Below are positions 9,370 through 18,422 of a DNA stretch of 64,000 nt, piece by piece (positions within the stretch are counted from its first letter, which is position 1; each line of letters opens with the position of its first letter). A model generated the notes under the pieces. That model saw nothing but the letters and a program-made list of their open reading frames with translations, made no database searches and had not been told where the DNA came from. The stretch comes from UBA8199 sp035358715 (GTDB lineage Bacteria > Verrucomicrobiota > Verrucomicrobiia > Limisphaerales > UBA8199). The stretch covers positions 1 to 64,000 of the forward strand of contig DAOPPX010000006.1 in the NCBI GenBank assembly GCA_035358715.1, read 5' to 3'. Both the position numbers and the translations under genes were made by a program.

Positions 9370-9861
9370 ATGAATACGGAGAGTCTTGTGTATCGAGGCA
9401 TGGCAGCCCGCAGGACGGGAACAGCCCAACCCTCCGCGCGAAGCGGACGGGGGCCGAAAGCCCGCAGCCGCGGGCCTGAACCAGCAAAGGGGGCAGGACT
9501 TTGGGGCTCGCGGGCTTGGGCACTGCTCAAACGCTCGCTCAATCTTTCGACCCGCGAACAGCAGCTCGTGCGCGGGGTGTTCGAGGACTCCACGGACATT
9601 GCCATTGCCTTGTCCCTGGGCATTTCCCGGCATACTGTCCACACCCATTTCGGGCGGCTGCACCAGAAACTGGGGGTAACCGACCGCGCCCAACTGATCC
9701 TGCGCGTCCTGCGGGAATTCCTTATCCTGACGGCCTTGTCCGACAGCCGCCTTCCGCCGGTGTGTCCTTTCCGCGGCTCTCTTCACTGCCCCTGGCGCAA
9801 CAACCGGCCGAAGGCCCGCAGCGTATCCGCGTGCCGGACGGAATGGCCGCGGAAGCGATAG
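9370..9861 (+). CDS. LuxR-type helix-turn-helix protein
   Basis: 163 residues from ATG 9370, which has a GAGGAG ribosome-binding site 4 nt upstream. The first 50 residues are basic and low in order. A LuxR/GerE DNA-binding domain follows at about 55-115 (LSTREQQLVRGVFEDSTDIA ... ISRHTVHTHFGRLHQKLGV), with the recognition helix intact. There is no receiver, PAS or autoinducer domain, so any input must come from another protein or from the short N-terminus. The tail after the HTH is not conserved-looking. Its gene lies just upstream of the 1744-residue secreted protein and points toward it, so control of that gene is possible but unproven. Confidence 0.7.
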   Translation: MNTESLVYRGMAARRTGTAQPSARSGRGPKARSRGPEPAKGAGLWGSRAWALLKRSLNLSTREQQLVRGVFEDSTDIAIALSLGISRHTVHTHFGRLHQKLGVTDRAQLILRVLREFLILTALSDSRLPPVCPFRGSLHCPWRNNRPKARSVSACRTEWPRKR

Positions 9862-10173
9862 CGCCGCGGCGCGGGCGCTTTGCGTTTCGGATTCCGTACT
9901 TCTTCCTCCACCGTGCTGTCCCCCCAACAGCCGACGCCTCAAGAGGGGACTCCCGGGTTTTTGGAGCCGGCGTATACTTGCTGCTGAAAATATGAAGTCC
10001 GGCTAAAGCAGCTGCGTTTGTTTTCCTCCTGCCAGTTTGAAGGGAGGGGGGAGTGGCTGTTAGAGCATAGGCTTGGCTAATAAGTCTCGGACAAGAGGCA
10101 GTAAACTGAAAGTTCTACTCACCCGAGTGGAGCCGGCAGGTATGCCGGAGAAGATGCAGGAAGGAATTGGATT
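9862..10173 (+). promoter_or_regulatory. Leader region of the giant repeat-protein gene
   Basis: No gene. The last part looks like a structured 5' leader: a short stem in CTACTC-ACCC-GAGTGG, then a perfect 6-bp stem with a 4-nt loop (CCGGCA-GGTA-TGCCGG, 10133-10148), then an AGGAAGG ribosome-binding site about 8 nt before ATG 10174. I do not recognise a known riboswitch class. Confidence 0.4.
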
Positions 10174-13100
10174 ATGACTACAGAATCAAAAGAGGCGCTA
10201 TCAGCGGTGCAGGCAACTCCCCGATCCCATCATCGGCAATCTGGATATCTCGCACCCATTGGCATGCTGTTGTTGGCGATGTTGCTGGTCCCAGCGGTGG
10301 GAACCGCCGATTGCCTGGTGTCAGGAAACGTCGTCGGCTATGTCCAACTCGCGTTCCCGGTGGGCGGGCAAACCCTGATCGCCAATCCGCTGAACACCGC
10401 AAACAACACCGTCGGCAGCCTGCTGCCGAATGTGCCGGACGGGACGTGGCTTGCCAAGTGGGCCGGCGGCCAATGGATTGCCAACACCTACGACTTCGGC
10501 GCGTGGGGCGATCCCTCCATGTCCCTGAACCCTGGCGAGGGAGCCATGATCAATAACACCAGCGGTTCGGTGTGGAACCTGACCTTCGTTGGCGAAGTGC
10601 TGGAAGGGAACCTGGTCAATTCTATTCCGGCGGGCAGTAGTGTTCGAGCTTCCATGGTGCCGCAAGCCCGACCTCTGGGCACCAGTGGCGAGGCGGGCAC
10701 ACTGCAATTCCCGGCGGCGCCGTATGACTCCGTGTATCTTTATGACGCCTATGGCGGGGCCACTGGTTACTACTTCGACGACCTCGACCTCACTTGGGTC
10801 CCCGATGACCCCGTCCTGGGAGTGGCGCAGTCGTTCTTCTGCACGAAAGCCGAGCCTGCCAATTGGACGCGTAATTTCGTGGTTTCGTGCCCGACCGGGC
10901 CCCTCCTGGCGATTGTGTTGCTGGGCGATGGCCAGGTGCGGATCACCTGGTCCGCTTCAGGCTGGAGCCTGCAGGAAGCCACTGATCCCGAAGGTCCGTG
11001 GACCTCCGTGGCGGGCAACCCCACTTCTCCCTATGTCACCCAGCCGGTTGCCGCGAAGAAGTTCTTCCGATTGGTCCAGAACGAGATCACCAGCTACTCG
11101 GTCACCGTGTCCAACTGCTGCACGCTTATTGCCAACCAGTTCAACAAGCCCGGCGGCAACACCCTGCGCAATGTCATACCCAGCCTGCCCTGCGCCGCGC
11201 GCTTCATGAAATGGGACAACACCAACCAAGTCTGGCTCACCAACAGTTACATGCCGGGTTGCGGTTGGGCCGACAGCATGATGACACTCAACCCGGGCGA
11301 GGGGGCCTTCCTGTGTCCCTGCTGCACCAACGTCTTCACGATCACCTTTAGCGGCTCCGTGCCGACCCCAAGCCTGCCAGTGTCCATGACGGCCGGCTAC
11401 TGGTACCTGCTCAGCCGCCAGTATCCCGGCCCCGGTACCTTCGACAACATTACCGGCCTGGCCCCGGGCTCCAACGACGTGGCGGTGACTTACACCCCTT
11501 GTCTTGGCTACTCCGCTCACGTCTTTGATGGGTTTGACTGGGTCTGGACTCCCACTGATCCCACGACCGCCGTGGGCACCGCGATGTGGGTGCATCTGGG
11601 CGGCGGTGGTGGCACCACGCCGCCGCCAGCCCCGGAGTTCCCTTGCCCAACCAACTGTCTGGTGACCAACGTGGTGCTGAACACGGGCTTCAACCAATCG
11701 GCGGGCACGACTTACAGCATTGGCGCCGACGACCAATACTGGCAGGTGGTGGTGGACCCGGACGGGGGCCAGGTGCCGCGGCCGGCGGACGTGATTGAGC
11801 GGGCGCCTTCGGGCGTGTGGTTGCTGCCGATGGACGACAGCCAATGGATCAGCGTCTATCCCAGCGCGGCCGACAGCGCCTTCAGCGCCTACACCTTCCA
11901 GTCTACCTTCTGTCTAAAGCCCTGCTACAGCAACATCGTGGTGTCACTGTGCGTGCGGGCCGACGACTACGCCGACGTGTATTTGAACGGGCACTTTGCC
12001 TACTCGACGCTGCCGTGGGGAGCGACCTATCATGATGGCCCGGCGGCCTGCACCAATCTGGATTGGAGTTTGATTGCGCCGTGGCTGCATGCCGGCGCCA
12101 ACTCCCTGCAGGTGGTGGTGACCAACAGCGGGGGTATTTGGATGGGGCTCAACCTGACCGGCTCGATTACCGGCTTCGGCCTGTGCAGCAACACTCCGGC
12201 CTGCTGCCAGACCAACCTGAGCATCGCCGGGCGCAAATTCAACGACCTGGACGGGGACGGGCTGTGGGACAGCGGCGAGCCGGCGATGGCGGGCTGGACG
12301 ATCCACCTGTCCAACGGGCAGACGGCGGTGACCGACTCCAACGGCGATTACTACTTCCTGAACCTGCTGGACGGGAGTTACACGGTGACTGAGGAAGTGT
12401 CACCGCACTGGACCCAGACGCATCCGGCAGCGGGCTCCTACACGGTGAGCATTGGGAATGGTTACGGGACCAACCAGTTGGACTTTGGGAACACCGCCAA
12501 ATGCTGCGACAACTGCACGGAGCCGTATCCGCTGAGCTACCAGGTGGCGCTGCAGGCCAACGTCGAGTACTCTCTCGTCAACCATCTGTGCCACGGCGCC
12601 AGCAACACGTTGGCGACGGTGCTGCCTAATCCGCCGGGGGGAACGGAGTTGCGGAAGTATGCTGGTGGGGCGTTTATCAGCTATACGTTTGACCCGGATG
12701 ATCTGGCGTGGATGCCGGACGGCAATGCCAGCCTCAACCCGGGCGAAGGGTTCACGATCAAGAGTCCAGAGGCCACGACGCTCACCTTCACGGGGTGCGA
12801 GCCGACCAACTGTCCGCTGCCGTGCCTGCCGACCAATGCTTGGGTGCTGGTGGGCCGGTTGGGGATCGGGACGGCGACGTGGAACGACCTGTCGAGTTGT
12901 CCGCCCCCGTGCGGCACCCGCGTCAGCCGCTGGAACGGCACGGGCTACGACGACGCTTACGACTATGTAAACGGGAGCTGGACGCCGCAGGCGCCGGTGC
13001 TGGGGGTCGGCGAGTCGGCGTTTGTGTGCCTGCTGGCCAACACCAATTGCTTCACCAACTGCTGTGACAACTGCACGGAGCCGTATCCGCTGAGCTACCA

Positions 13101-15408
13101 GGTGGCGTTGCAGGCCGGCGTCTGGTACTCGCTCGTCAACCATCTGTGCCACGGCGCCGACAACACCCTGGCGTCGGTCCTGCCCAATCCGCCGGCGGGA
13201 ACGGAGCTGCGGAAGTGGGACGGGGGGTGGGCCGGCTACATGTTCGATGAGCTTGATCCGGTTTGGCTGCCGCACGGGAATGCCAGCCTCAACCCGGGCG
13301 AAGGGTTCATGATCAGGAGTCCAGAGGCCACGACGCTGACCTTCACGGGGTGCGAGCCGACCAACTGTCCGCTGCCGTGCCTGCCGACCAATGCTTGGGT
13401 GCTGGTGGGCCGGTTGGGGATCGGGACGGCGACGTGGAACGACCTGTCGAGTTGTCCGCCCCCGTGCGGCACCCGCGTCAGCCGCTGGAACGGCACGGGC
13501 TACGACGACGCTTACGACTATGTAAACGGGAGCTGGACGCCGCAGGCGCCGGTGCTGGGGGTCGGCGAGTCGGCGTTTGTGTGCCTGCTGGCCAACACCA
13601 ATTGCTGTGAGGATTCGTTCACGCTGACCTGCGCAACCAACAAGACGGTCCCAGTGGGGGCGCAATGGAGCTTTGACCCGCCGATCGTCTCGGACCCTTG
13701 CTGCGGCACCAACCTCAGCGTCATCATCACTACCTCTACCAACAGCTCCGGTTGCTCCAACCTCTTCACCCGCATCTGGAACTACACCGACTGCTCCAAC
13801 CGCACCGCTTCCTGCACCCAGACGGTGACGGTGGTGGGTTACTCGGGCCAGCTCTCAGCCAACATGGTGGGCTGCGTCCTAATCTCGGTGCCTGCGGGTG
13901 GCAGCAGCCTGATCGCCGATCCGTTCAAGAACACCACCAACACCCTGGCGACGGTGCTGCCTAATCCGCCGCCGGGAACGGTGTTGTCGAAGTGGGACGG
14001 GGGGTGGAGCTTCTACACGTTCGATGAGCTTGATCTGGTTTGGCTGCCGCACGGCAATGCCAGCCTCAACCCGGGCGAAGGGGGCCTCCTCTTTAACGGC
14101 GATTTCCATTCACCGTTGAACCTGACCTTCGTTGGCGAAGTGATGTTGGGCGACCTGACCAGGAATATCCCTGCCGGCACCAATGTCTTGTCCTCCATGG
14201 TTCCGCGAGCGCGCGGGCTGGGCACGAACGGTCAAGCCGGCACGCTGGAGTTTCCTGCTGCGCCCGGTGATAGCGCCTCCCTATACAGTGCGGGCTCCTG
14301 GATCGAATACCAATACCAATTCGACTCCACAAATCTCGTTTGGCTGCCCAAACCTCCGTTCCTTGAAGTGGCGCAGGCGTTCTGGTGCGAAAAGGCAGTC
14401 GCGGCTGACTGGGTCCAGAGTGTTGACGTTATGATGAACCCTTGCGGTCCACGCCTGGCGATCGCGGCGGGGCCAGCCACGAACTCGGTGACGGTCACCT
14501 GGGACGCTCCGCCAGAGTGGGAACTGCAGTGCTCATCTGATCCGGAACGCGGGTGGACGACTTGGTATGGCGAGGCATCTCCGTCTACGTTCTCGCTGAA
14601 CCCGAACGAGCCGAGGTTCTTCCGGTTGGTCAACCCAGCCTTGCGCTGCCGCTATACCGAGACCAACACCTTCCTGTTGTCCTGGCGCACGCCGGGTTAC
14701 CAACTCCAGCAAAAACGCTGCTCGGCGCCCAGTTGGACCGATGTCCCCGACGCGCCCGTTATCGTTGGGGATGAATACCAGGTTTCCCTGGACGATCTCT
14801 CCGGCTGGGTGGTCGAAACGTGCCATCACTTGTACTCATCTACGGTTGGCGATTGCACGAACGCGGTCAGAGTCTATTTTGGCCCGTGCACCAACTGGTT
14901 TACCACGAACAGTTTCCCGTGCGCCAACTGCGTGGGCCACACTAACTGCCCGGCCGCCATCAACGTGTATGCCTGGTCCACCAACTGGTGGTTCCACACC
15001 ACGGGCTACGGCTGGTATCTCTTCAAGCCGACGATTCCTTGCTCTTGCTGTTGCGAGGGCTGCACCGAACCGTATCCGCTGAGCTACCAGGTGCCGCTCC
15101 CGGCCGGCGTGTGGTACTCACTCACCAACCATCTGTGCCACGGCGCCACCAACACGTTGGCGACGGTGCTGCCTAATCCGCCGGGGGGAACGGAGCTGCG
15201 GAAGTGGGACGGGGGGTGGGACTCCTACACGTTCGATGAGCTTGATCTGGTTTGGCTGCCGCACGGCAATGCCAGCCTCAACCCGGGCGAAGGCTTCATG
15301 ATCAAGAGTCCGGTGGCCACGACGCTGACCTTCACGGGGTGCGAGCCCAACGCCGTCACGTTCCAGGCAACCAACGAGCCGACCTTCTATCGCCTGCGCA
15401 GTCAGTAA
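10174..15408 (+). CDS. Giant secreted Cys-rich repeat protein with an SdrD-like domain
   Basis: 1744 residues. A hydrophobic segment at about 28-48 (LAPIGMLLLAMLLVPAVGTA) follows a longer than usual N-terminus and probably acts as a signal peptide. The body is made of repeats with SLNPGEG-x-x-I, W-x-L-T-F-x-G-E/C and VLPNPP-GTELRKWDGG motifs. One SdrD B-like/carboxypeptidase-regulatory-like domain at about 681-775 (GRKFNDLDGDGLWDSGEPAM...) resembles Gram-positive cell-wall repeats. A block beginning DNCTEPYPLSYQV occurs near residues 779, 965 and 1629. Cys is abundant, often as CC or CxxC, which suggests disulfides in an extracellular protein. No protease, glycosidase or sorting motif seen. 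Function unknown; surface structure or adhesin is the best guess. Confidence 0.8.
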   Translation: MTTESKEALSAVQATPRSHHRQSGYLAPIGMLLLAMLLVPAVGTADCLVSGNVVGYVQLAFPVGGQTLIANPLNTANNTVGSLLPNVPDGTWLAKWAGGQWIANTYDFGAWGDPSMSLNPGEGAMINNTSGSVWNLTFVGEVLEGNLVNSIPAGSSVRASMVPQARPLGTSGEAGTLQFPAAPYDSVYLYDAYGGATGYYFDDLDLTWVPDDPVLGVAQSFFCTKAEPANWTRNFVVSCPTGPLLAIVLLGDGQVRITWSASGWSLQEATDPEGPWTSVAGNPTSPYVTQPVAAKKFFRLVQNEITSYSVTVSNCCTLIANQFNKPGGNTLRNVIPSLPCAARFMKWDNTNQVWLTNSYMPGCGWADSMMTLNPGEGAFLCPCCTNVFTITFSGSVPTPSLPVSMTAGYWYLLSRQYPGPGTFDNITGLAPGSNDVAVTYTPCLGYSAHVFDGFDWVWTPTDPTTAVGTAMWVHLGGGGGTTPPPAPEFPCPTNCLVTNVVLNTGFNQSAGTTYSIGADDQYWQVVVDPDGGQVPRPADVIERAPSGVWLLPMDDSQWISVYPSAADSAFSAYTFQSTFCLKPCYSNIVVSLCVRADDYADVYLNGHFAYSTLPWGATYHDGPAACTNLDWSLIAPWLHAGANSLQVVVTNSGGIWMGLNLTGSITGFGLCSNTPACCQTNLSIAGRKFNDLDGDGLWDSGEPAMAGWTIHLSNGQTAVTDSNGDYYFLNLLDGSYTVTEEVSPHWTQTHPAAGSYTVSIGNGYGTNQLDFGNTAKCCDNCTEPYPLSYQVALQANVEYSLVNHLCHGASNTLATVLPNPPGGTELRKYAGGAFISYTFDPDDLAWMPDGNASLNPGEGFTIKSPEATTLTFTGCEPTNCPLPCLPTNAWVLVGRLGIGTATWNDLSSCPPPCGTRVSRWNGTGYDDAYDYVNGSWTPQAPVLGVGESAFVCLLANTNCFTNCCDNCTEPYPLSYQVALQAGVWYSLVNHLCHGADNTLASVLPNPPAGTELRKWDGGWAGYMFDELDPVWLPHGNASLNPGEGFMIRSPEATTLTFTGCEPTNCPLPCLPTNAWVLVGRLGIGTATWNDLSSCPPPCGTRVSRWNGTGYDDAYDYVNGSWTPQAPVLGVGESAFVCLLANTNCCEDSFTLTCATNKTVPVGAQWSFDPPIVSDPCCGTNLSVIITTSTNSSGCSNLFTRIWNYTDCSNRTASCTQTVTVVGYSGQLSANMVGCVLISVPAGGSSLIADPFKNTTNTLATVLPNPPPGTVLSKWDGGWSFYTFDELDLVWLPHGNASLNPGEGGLLFNGDFHSPLNLTFVGEVMLGDLTRNIPAGTNVLSSMVPRARGLGTNGQAGTLEFPAAPGDSASLYSAGSWIEYQYQFDSTNLVWLPKPPFLEVAQAFWCEKAVAADWVQSVDVMMNPCGPRLAIAAGPATNSVTVTWDAPPEWELQCSSDPERGWTTWYGEASPSTFSLNPNEPRFFRLVNPALRCRYTETNTFLLSWRTPGYQLQQKRCSAPSWTDVPDAPVIVGDEYQVSLDDLSGWVVETCHHLYSSTVGDCTNAVRVYFGPCTNWFTTNSFPCANCVGHTNCPAAINVYAWSTNWWFHTTGYGWYLFKPTIPCSCCCEGCTEPYPLSYQVPLPAGVWYSLTNHLCHGATNTLATVLPNPPGGTELRKWDGGWDSYTFDELDLVWLPHGNASLNPGEGFMIKSPVATTLTFTGCEPNAVTFQATNEPTFYRLRSQ
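12763..13051 (+). repeat. Direct repeat, copy 1 (289 bp)
   Basis: Identical to 13318-13606 apart from one synonymous change (CTC versus CTG, Leu). The offset is 555 bp, a multiple of three, so both copies are read in the same frame within the giant gene. The surrounding units are similar but more diverged. Confidence 0.9.
13318..13606 (+). repeat. Direct repeat, copy 2 (289 bp)
   Basis: Second copy of the repeat at 12763-13051, with one base difference. The near identity suggests recent duplication or gene conversion. Confidence 0.9.
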
Positions 15409-15770
15409 ATTAGCCGGCCTTGACGCCGCTGACCGCGGCGCGATTCGCTCGCCTGCGCCCGCTCGTGTTGTTCGATCCGAGCGGGCGCGACGTGCGCCAT
15501 GAGCACGATGGGCATCTGCTCAAGAGCGTGGCGCTTTTTGGCGGGCGCACCCCCACCCTCGCGTGGGACATGCATAGCCGAATCCAGCGGATTACCAAAT
15601 GGGCTGGGTGCCCGGTGACCCGCGGCGGCAGCGGCCGTCAGACCAGCGTGACTGATGCGCAAAGCAACGTCTCGACTTATCCGTGAGACCCGGTGGGCCG
15701 GCTGCTTGGTTGCGTCAATCGAGTTCCACCTCCATCTATTCCGTCCTGTATCGGGGACGAGGTCCAGTCT
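15409..15770 (+). pseudogene. RHS/YD-repeat remnant
   Basis: The frame from 15420 reads DPSGRDVRHEHDG ... WDMHSRIQRITK ... RQTSVTDAQSNVSTYP, then a TGA at 15684-15686, then DPVGRLLGCVNRV in the same frame. This matches the YD/RHS repeat pattern (SVTDAQGN-x-T-TY-x-Y-DP-x-GRL), with the TGA exactly where the conserved Tyr codon should be. No intact RHS gene is nearby, so this is decayed debris. The rest up to 15890 shows no gene. Confidence 0.6.
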
Positions 15771-15890
15771 TGAGTAATATCCCCGCATTGTTGCCGGGCC
15801 AGGAAACTCAGGTGCTGGATACCAACCCAGCCGGTTCTCAAACGCGCAGTTCGGAGTTGCTTCCCAAGCGGGGTTGCGCAGAATCGGGCC

Positions 15891-17435
15891 ATGAAGAGCT
15901 TCCTGACCCTGCTTTCGAGCTATCTGCTGCCGCTTGGCCTTGCCTTGGGCCAAAGCGCCACCAATCGGCCCAACATCCTCTTTATCATGAGCGATGATCA
16001 CGCGGCGCATGCCATCAGCGCCTATGGCAGCAAGGTCAACCAGACGCCTAACATGGATCGCCTAGCCACGGCGGGCATGCGGTTAGAGAACTGCTTTGCC
16101 GTGAATTCGATCTGCAGCCCAAGCCGGGCGACGATCCTCACCGGCAAATACAGCCATCTCAACGGCGTGCCGACCTTCAACCGCTTCGACGGTTCGCAGC
16201 CCACAGTGGCCAAATACCTCCAGGCGGCGGGGTATTACACGGGCATGATCGGCAAGTGGCACCTGGGCAGCGAGCCCACCGGGTTTGACAAGTGGAGCGT
16301 CCTGCCGGGACAGGGCGCCTATTTCGACCCAGCGTTCCTCGAACCGGCGAGCCGCCGCGTCATCCAGGGCTATGCCACCGACATCATCACCGACCTGGCC
16401 CTGGACTTCCTCCGGAACCGGCCCAAGGACAAGCCTTTCTTCCTCATGTGCCATCACAAGGCCCCGCACCGGCCCTGGGAGCCGGACCAGAAGCACCGCG
16501 CGATGTTCGCCGGCAAGCATATCCCCGAGCCGGCCACGCTGCGCGACGATTACGCCAATCGCGCCGACGCCATCCGCGAATGCCGCCAGAAGGTCTTTGA
16601 CGACCTTACCCGCCGCGACCTCAAGCTCGAGCCGCCCGCCGGCCTGGCCGGAGCCGCCCGCAACGAGTGGCTCAATGTGAAGCCGACGGAAGTCGAGACT
16701 GAGATCAACGGCAAGCAGCAGAAGCTCACCGGGGAGGCCCTGAACGCCTGGAAATACCAGCGCTACATGCAGGATTATCTCGCCTGCATCCAGTCGGTGG
16801 ATGACAACGTGGGCCGGCTGCTCGATTGGCTCGACCAGCATGGCCTGAGCCAGAACACGCTCGTCATTTATACGAGCGACCAGGGCTTTTTCCTCGGCGA
16901 CCACGGCCTTTACGACAAGCGCTTCATGTATGAAGAATCCATCAGGATGCCTTTCCTGGCCCGCTGGCCGGGGGTGATCAAGCCGGGCTCGGTGCAGGAA
17001 GCCATGGCGATCAATCCCGACTTTGCCCCCACCTTTATGGACCTGGCCGGGCTGCGCGTGCCCGCCGACATGCAGGGCCGCAGCCTGGCGCCGCTGCTCA
17101 AGGGCCAGCGCCCGACGGATTGGCGCACAAGCTGGTATTACCGCTATTACCATGACCCGGGTGATCACAACACCCGAGCCCATTACGGCGTGCGCACCGA
17201 TACGCACAAGCTGATGTACTTCTGGAAGAAGGACCAATGGGAGATGTATGATCTCGTGAAGGACCCGGAGGAGATGCACAACCTCTACAACGATCCAGCG
17301 CAGAAGGAGCAGGTCGCCAAGCTGAAGAGGGAGCTTTACCGCCTGAAGAAGGAGCTCAAAGACGGCGACCAGTTCGCCAACGAACAGCCGCCGCATGACG
17401 TCTCCGGTCAACCGGCACCCAAGCGCAAGCAGTAA
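15891..17435 (+). CDS. Secreted sulfatase (S1 family)
   Basis: 514 residues with an N-terminal signal peptide (to about 20). The alkaline-phosphatase-like metal site begins with SDD (34-36). The sulfatase signature C75-S-P-S-R79, followed by TILTGKY, shows a Cys-type sulfatase that must be converted to formylglycine before it works. Other family motifs are KWHLG, the DD-x-x-GRLLDWLD region, YTSDQGFFLGDHGLYDKR and the C-terminal Tyr/Lys-rich end. The enzyme should hydrolyse sulfate esters on polysaccharides in the periplasm or outside. No formylglycine-generating enzyme with its Cys pair is in the window, so activation must come from elsewhere. Confidence 0.9.
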   Translation: MKSFLTLLSSYLLPLGLALGQSATNRPNILFIMSDDHAAHAISAYGSKVNQTPNMDRLATAGMRLENCFAVNSICSPSRATILTGKYSHLNGVPTFNRFDGSQPTVAKYLQAAGYYTGMIGKWHLGSEPTGFDKWSVLPGQGAYFDPAFLEPASRRVIQGYATDIITDLALDFLRNRPKDKPFFLMCHHKAPHRPWEPDQKHRAMFAGKHIPEPATLRDDYANRADAIRECRQKVFDDLTRRDLKLEPPAGLAGAARNEWLNVKPTEVETEINGKQQKLTGEALNAWKYQRYMQDYLACIQSVDDNVGRLLDWLDQHGLSQNTLVIYTSDQGFFLGDHGLYDKRFMYEESIRMPFLARWPGVIKPGSVQEAMAINPDFAPTFMDLAGLRVPADMQGRSLAPLLKGQRPTDWRTSWYYRYYHDPGDHNTRAHYGVRTDTHKLMYFWKKDQWEMYDLVKDPEEMHNLYNDPAQKEQVAKLKRELYRLKKELKDGDQFANEQPPHDVSGQPAPKRKQ

Positions 17436-17944
17436 TTGGTGCGGTTAGGGTGCTTGTTCGCCCATAAAGTGTGGGGGCCTGACCGTCGCGCCCCTTGCGG
17501 GTCCGCGTGCCCGGTCGGTTGGCACAGCCCAAGCTGCGAACCTTGCGGATTCTGCGCCACAGCAGGGACTTGGCTGCCTGCGGCGGAGAAAGAAAATGTG
17601 CCCGCGCGCTTTTTTTGAATGAAACTTGCCGCGAACAGTCTTATACTGAAAGCGTTTGAAGCGGCCAATGCTCAGCTCAATACATGGCAGGACGAATCAA
17701 GGAAGAGCGATGGGCACGTTTCAAGCCTGGCTGAACCTCGACAAATAAACAATACTATGACCAAATCGCTGGAAATCATCGGTGAAGCAATCCGCAATCC
17801 CAAACACCCTTTCCGCAAAGTGGATAATCAGCCGAAGAAGCCCCTAAAACACCGCTATGAACGCAGGAAGATCAAAGAGTACCTGCACTTGGGGGAGTGG
17901 ATTTCTGGTGAAGCGACGTAGAGACGGCTGCCTCTCCAGATTGA
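17436..17944. other. Intergenic region with a lower-GC stretch
   Basis: Apart from the small open frame described separately, no gene is evident. The part from about 17600 to 17930 is visibly less GC-rich than its neighbours, which would fit acquired or decaying DNA. Confidence 0.4.
17757..17921 (+). CDS. Possible small basic protein
   Basis: A 54-residue frame starting MTKSLEIIGEAIRNPKHPF, rich in Lys and Arg and predicted helical. The same frame is open back to ATG 17619 (100 residues). There is no clear ribosome-binding site and no family I recognise. It lies in a stretch of lower GC. It may be spurious. Confidence 0.25.
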   Translation: MTKSLEIIGEAIRNPKHPFRKVDNQPKKPLKHRYERRKIKEYLHLGEWISGEAT

Positions 17945-17978
17945 ATGAAAAAGCCACGCGCCCGCGTGGCTTTTTCAT
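17945..17978. terminator. rpsR: Strong bidirectional terminator after rpsR
   Basis: A perfect 16-bp inverted repeat (17945-17960 with 17963-17978) whose core is GCCACGCG/CGCGTGGC flanked by A5 and T5 runs. It begins next to the rpsR stop codon (17979-17981) and can act on both strands. Confidence 0.9.
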
Positions 17979-18245
17979 TTACTTCATCAGCAGCATTTGC
18001 CGCGCGCGCTTGATGGCGCAATTGAGCCGGCGCTGGTAATGGGCCGGCAAGCCGGTGTATTTCCGGGGCAGAATGCGCCCCTGGTCGGTCACAAACTGCC
18101 GCAGGAGGGTGACGTTCTTGTAGTCGAGCGTGTCAACCGTGAAGTCAATCTTGGGCTTGGGGCGCGGGGTGCGGATTTCACCATAGGAGGAGCGCCCGCG
18201 GGCGCCGCGCTTGTCCGGTTTTTCGGGGCGAGTCTTGCGAGGCAT
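17979..18245 (-). CDS. rpsR: Ribosomal protein bS18
   Basis: 88 residues, normal length. The S18 core is unmistakable: IDFTVDTLDYKNVTLLRQFVTDQGRILPRKYTGLPAHYQRRLNCAIKRARQMLL. Binds 16S rRNA with S6 in the 30S platform. The N-terminus is basic and slightly extended. Last gene of a three-gene minus-strand operon: its start lies 9 nt after the rpmG stop, and a strong terminator follows directly. In many bacteria rpsR sits with rpsF and ssb; here it is with rpmG and a DksA-like gene. Confidence 0.97.
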   Translation of the reverse strand: MPRKTRPEKPDKRGARGRSSYGEIRTPRPKPKIDFTVDTLDYKNVTLLRQFVTDQGRILPRKYTGLPAHYQRRLNCAIKRARQMLLMK

Positions 18246-18254
18246 AAGTTGCAG

Positions 18255-18422
18255 CTACTTGATTTCGCGATGGACCGTGTGGCGGCGCAACGCGGGGTTG
18301 TACTTCTTGATTTCGAGCTTCTCCGTCTTGAGCTTCTTGTTCCGGGTGGTGGTATAGCGCGAAGGGGACTTGCCTTCCTTGCGCGCCTCGGTGCATTCGA
18401 TGGTGATGATTTCGCGGGGCAT
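18255..18422 (-). CDS. rpmG: Ribosomal protein bL33
   Basis: A 55-residue protein, MPREIITIECTEARKEGK..., with the L33 hallmarks: the early beta-strand followed by SRYTTTRNKK, the LEIKKYNP segment, and a basic end (LRRHTVHREIK). It has one Cys, so it is the zinc-free form. The ATG shares a base with the stop of the upstream DksA-like gene (TAATG), implying coupled translation. A 50S component near the E site. Confidence 0.95.
   Translation of the reverse strand: MPREIITIECTEARKEGKSPSRYTTTRNKKLKTEKLEIKKYNPALRRHTVHREIK

Noticed and set aside
12400..13665. Repeated 421-codon minus-strand frame and a possible CRISPR-like repeat
   Set aside because: It mirrors the in-frame duplication of the giant gene. 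Repeat units are hundreds of bases long without spacers, so this is not a CRISPR array.
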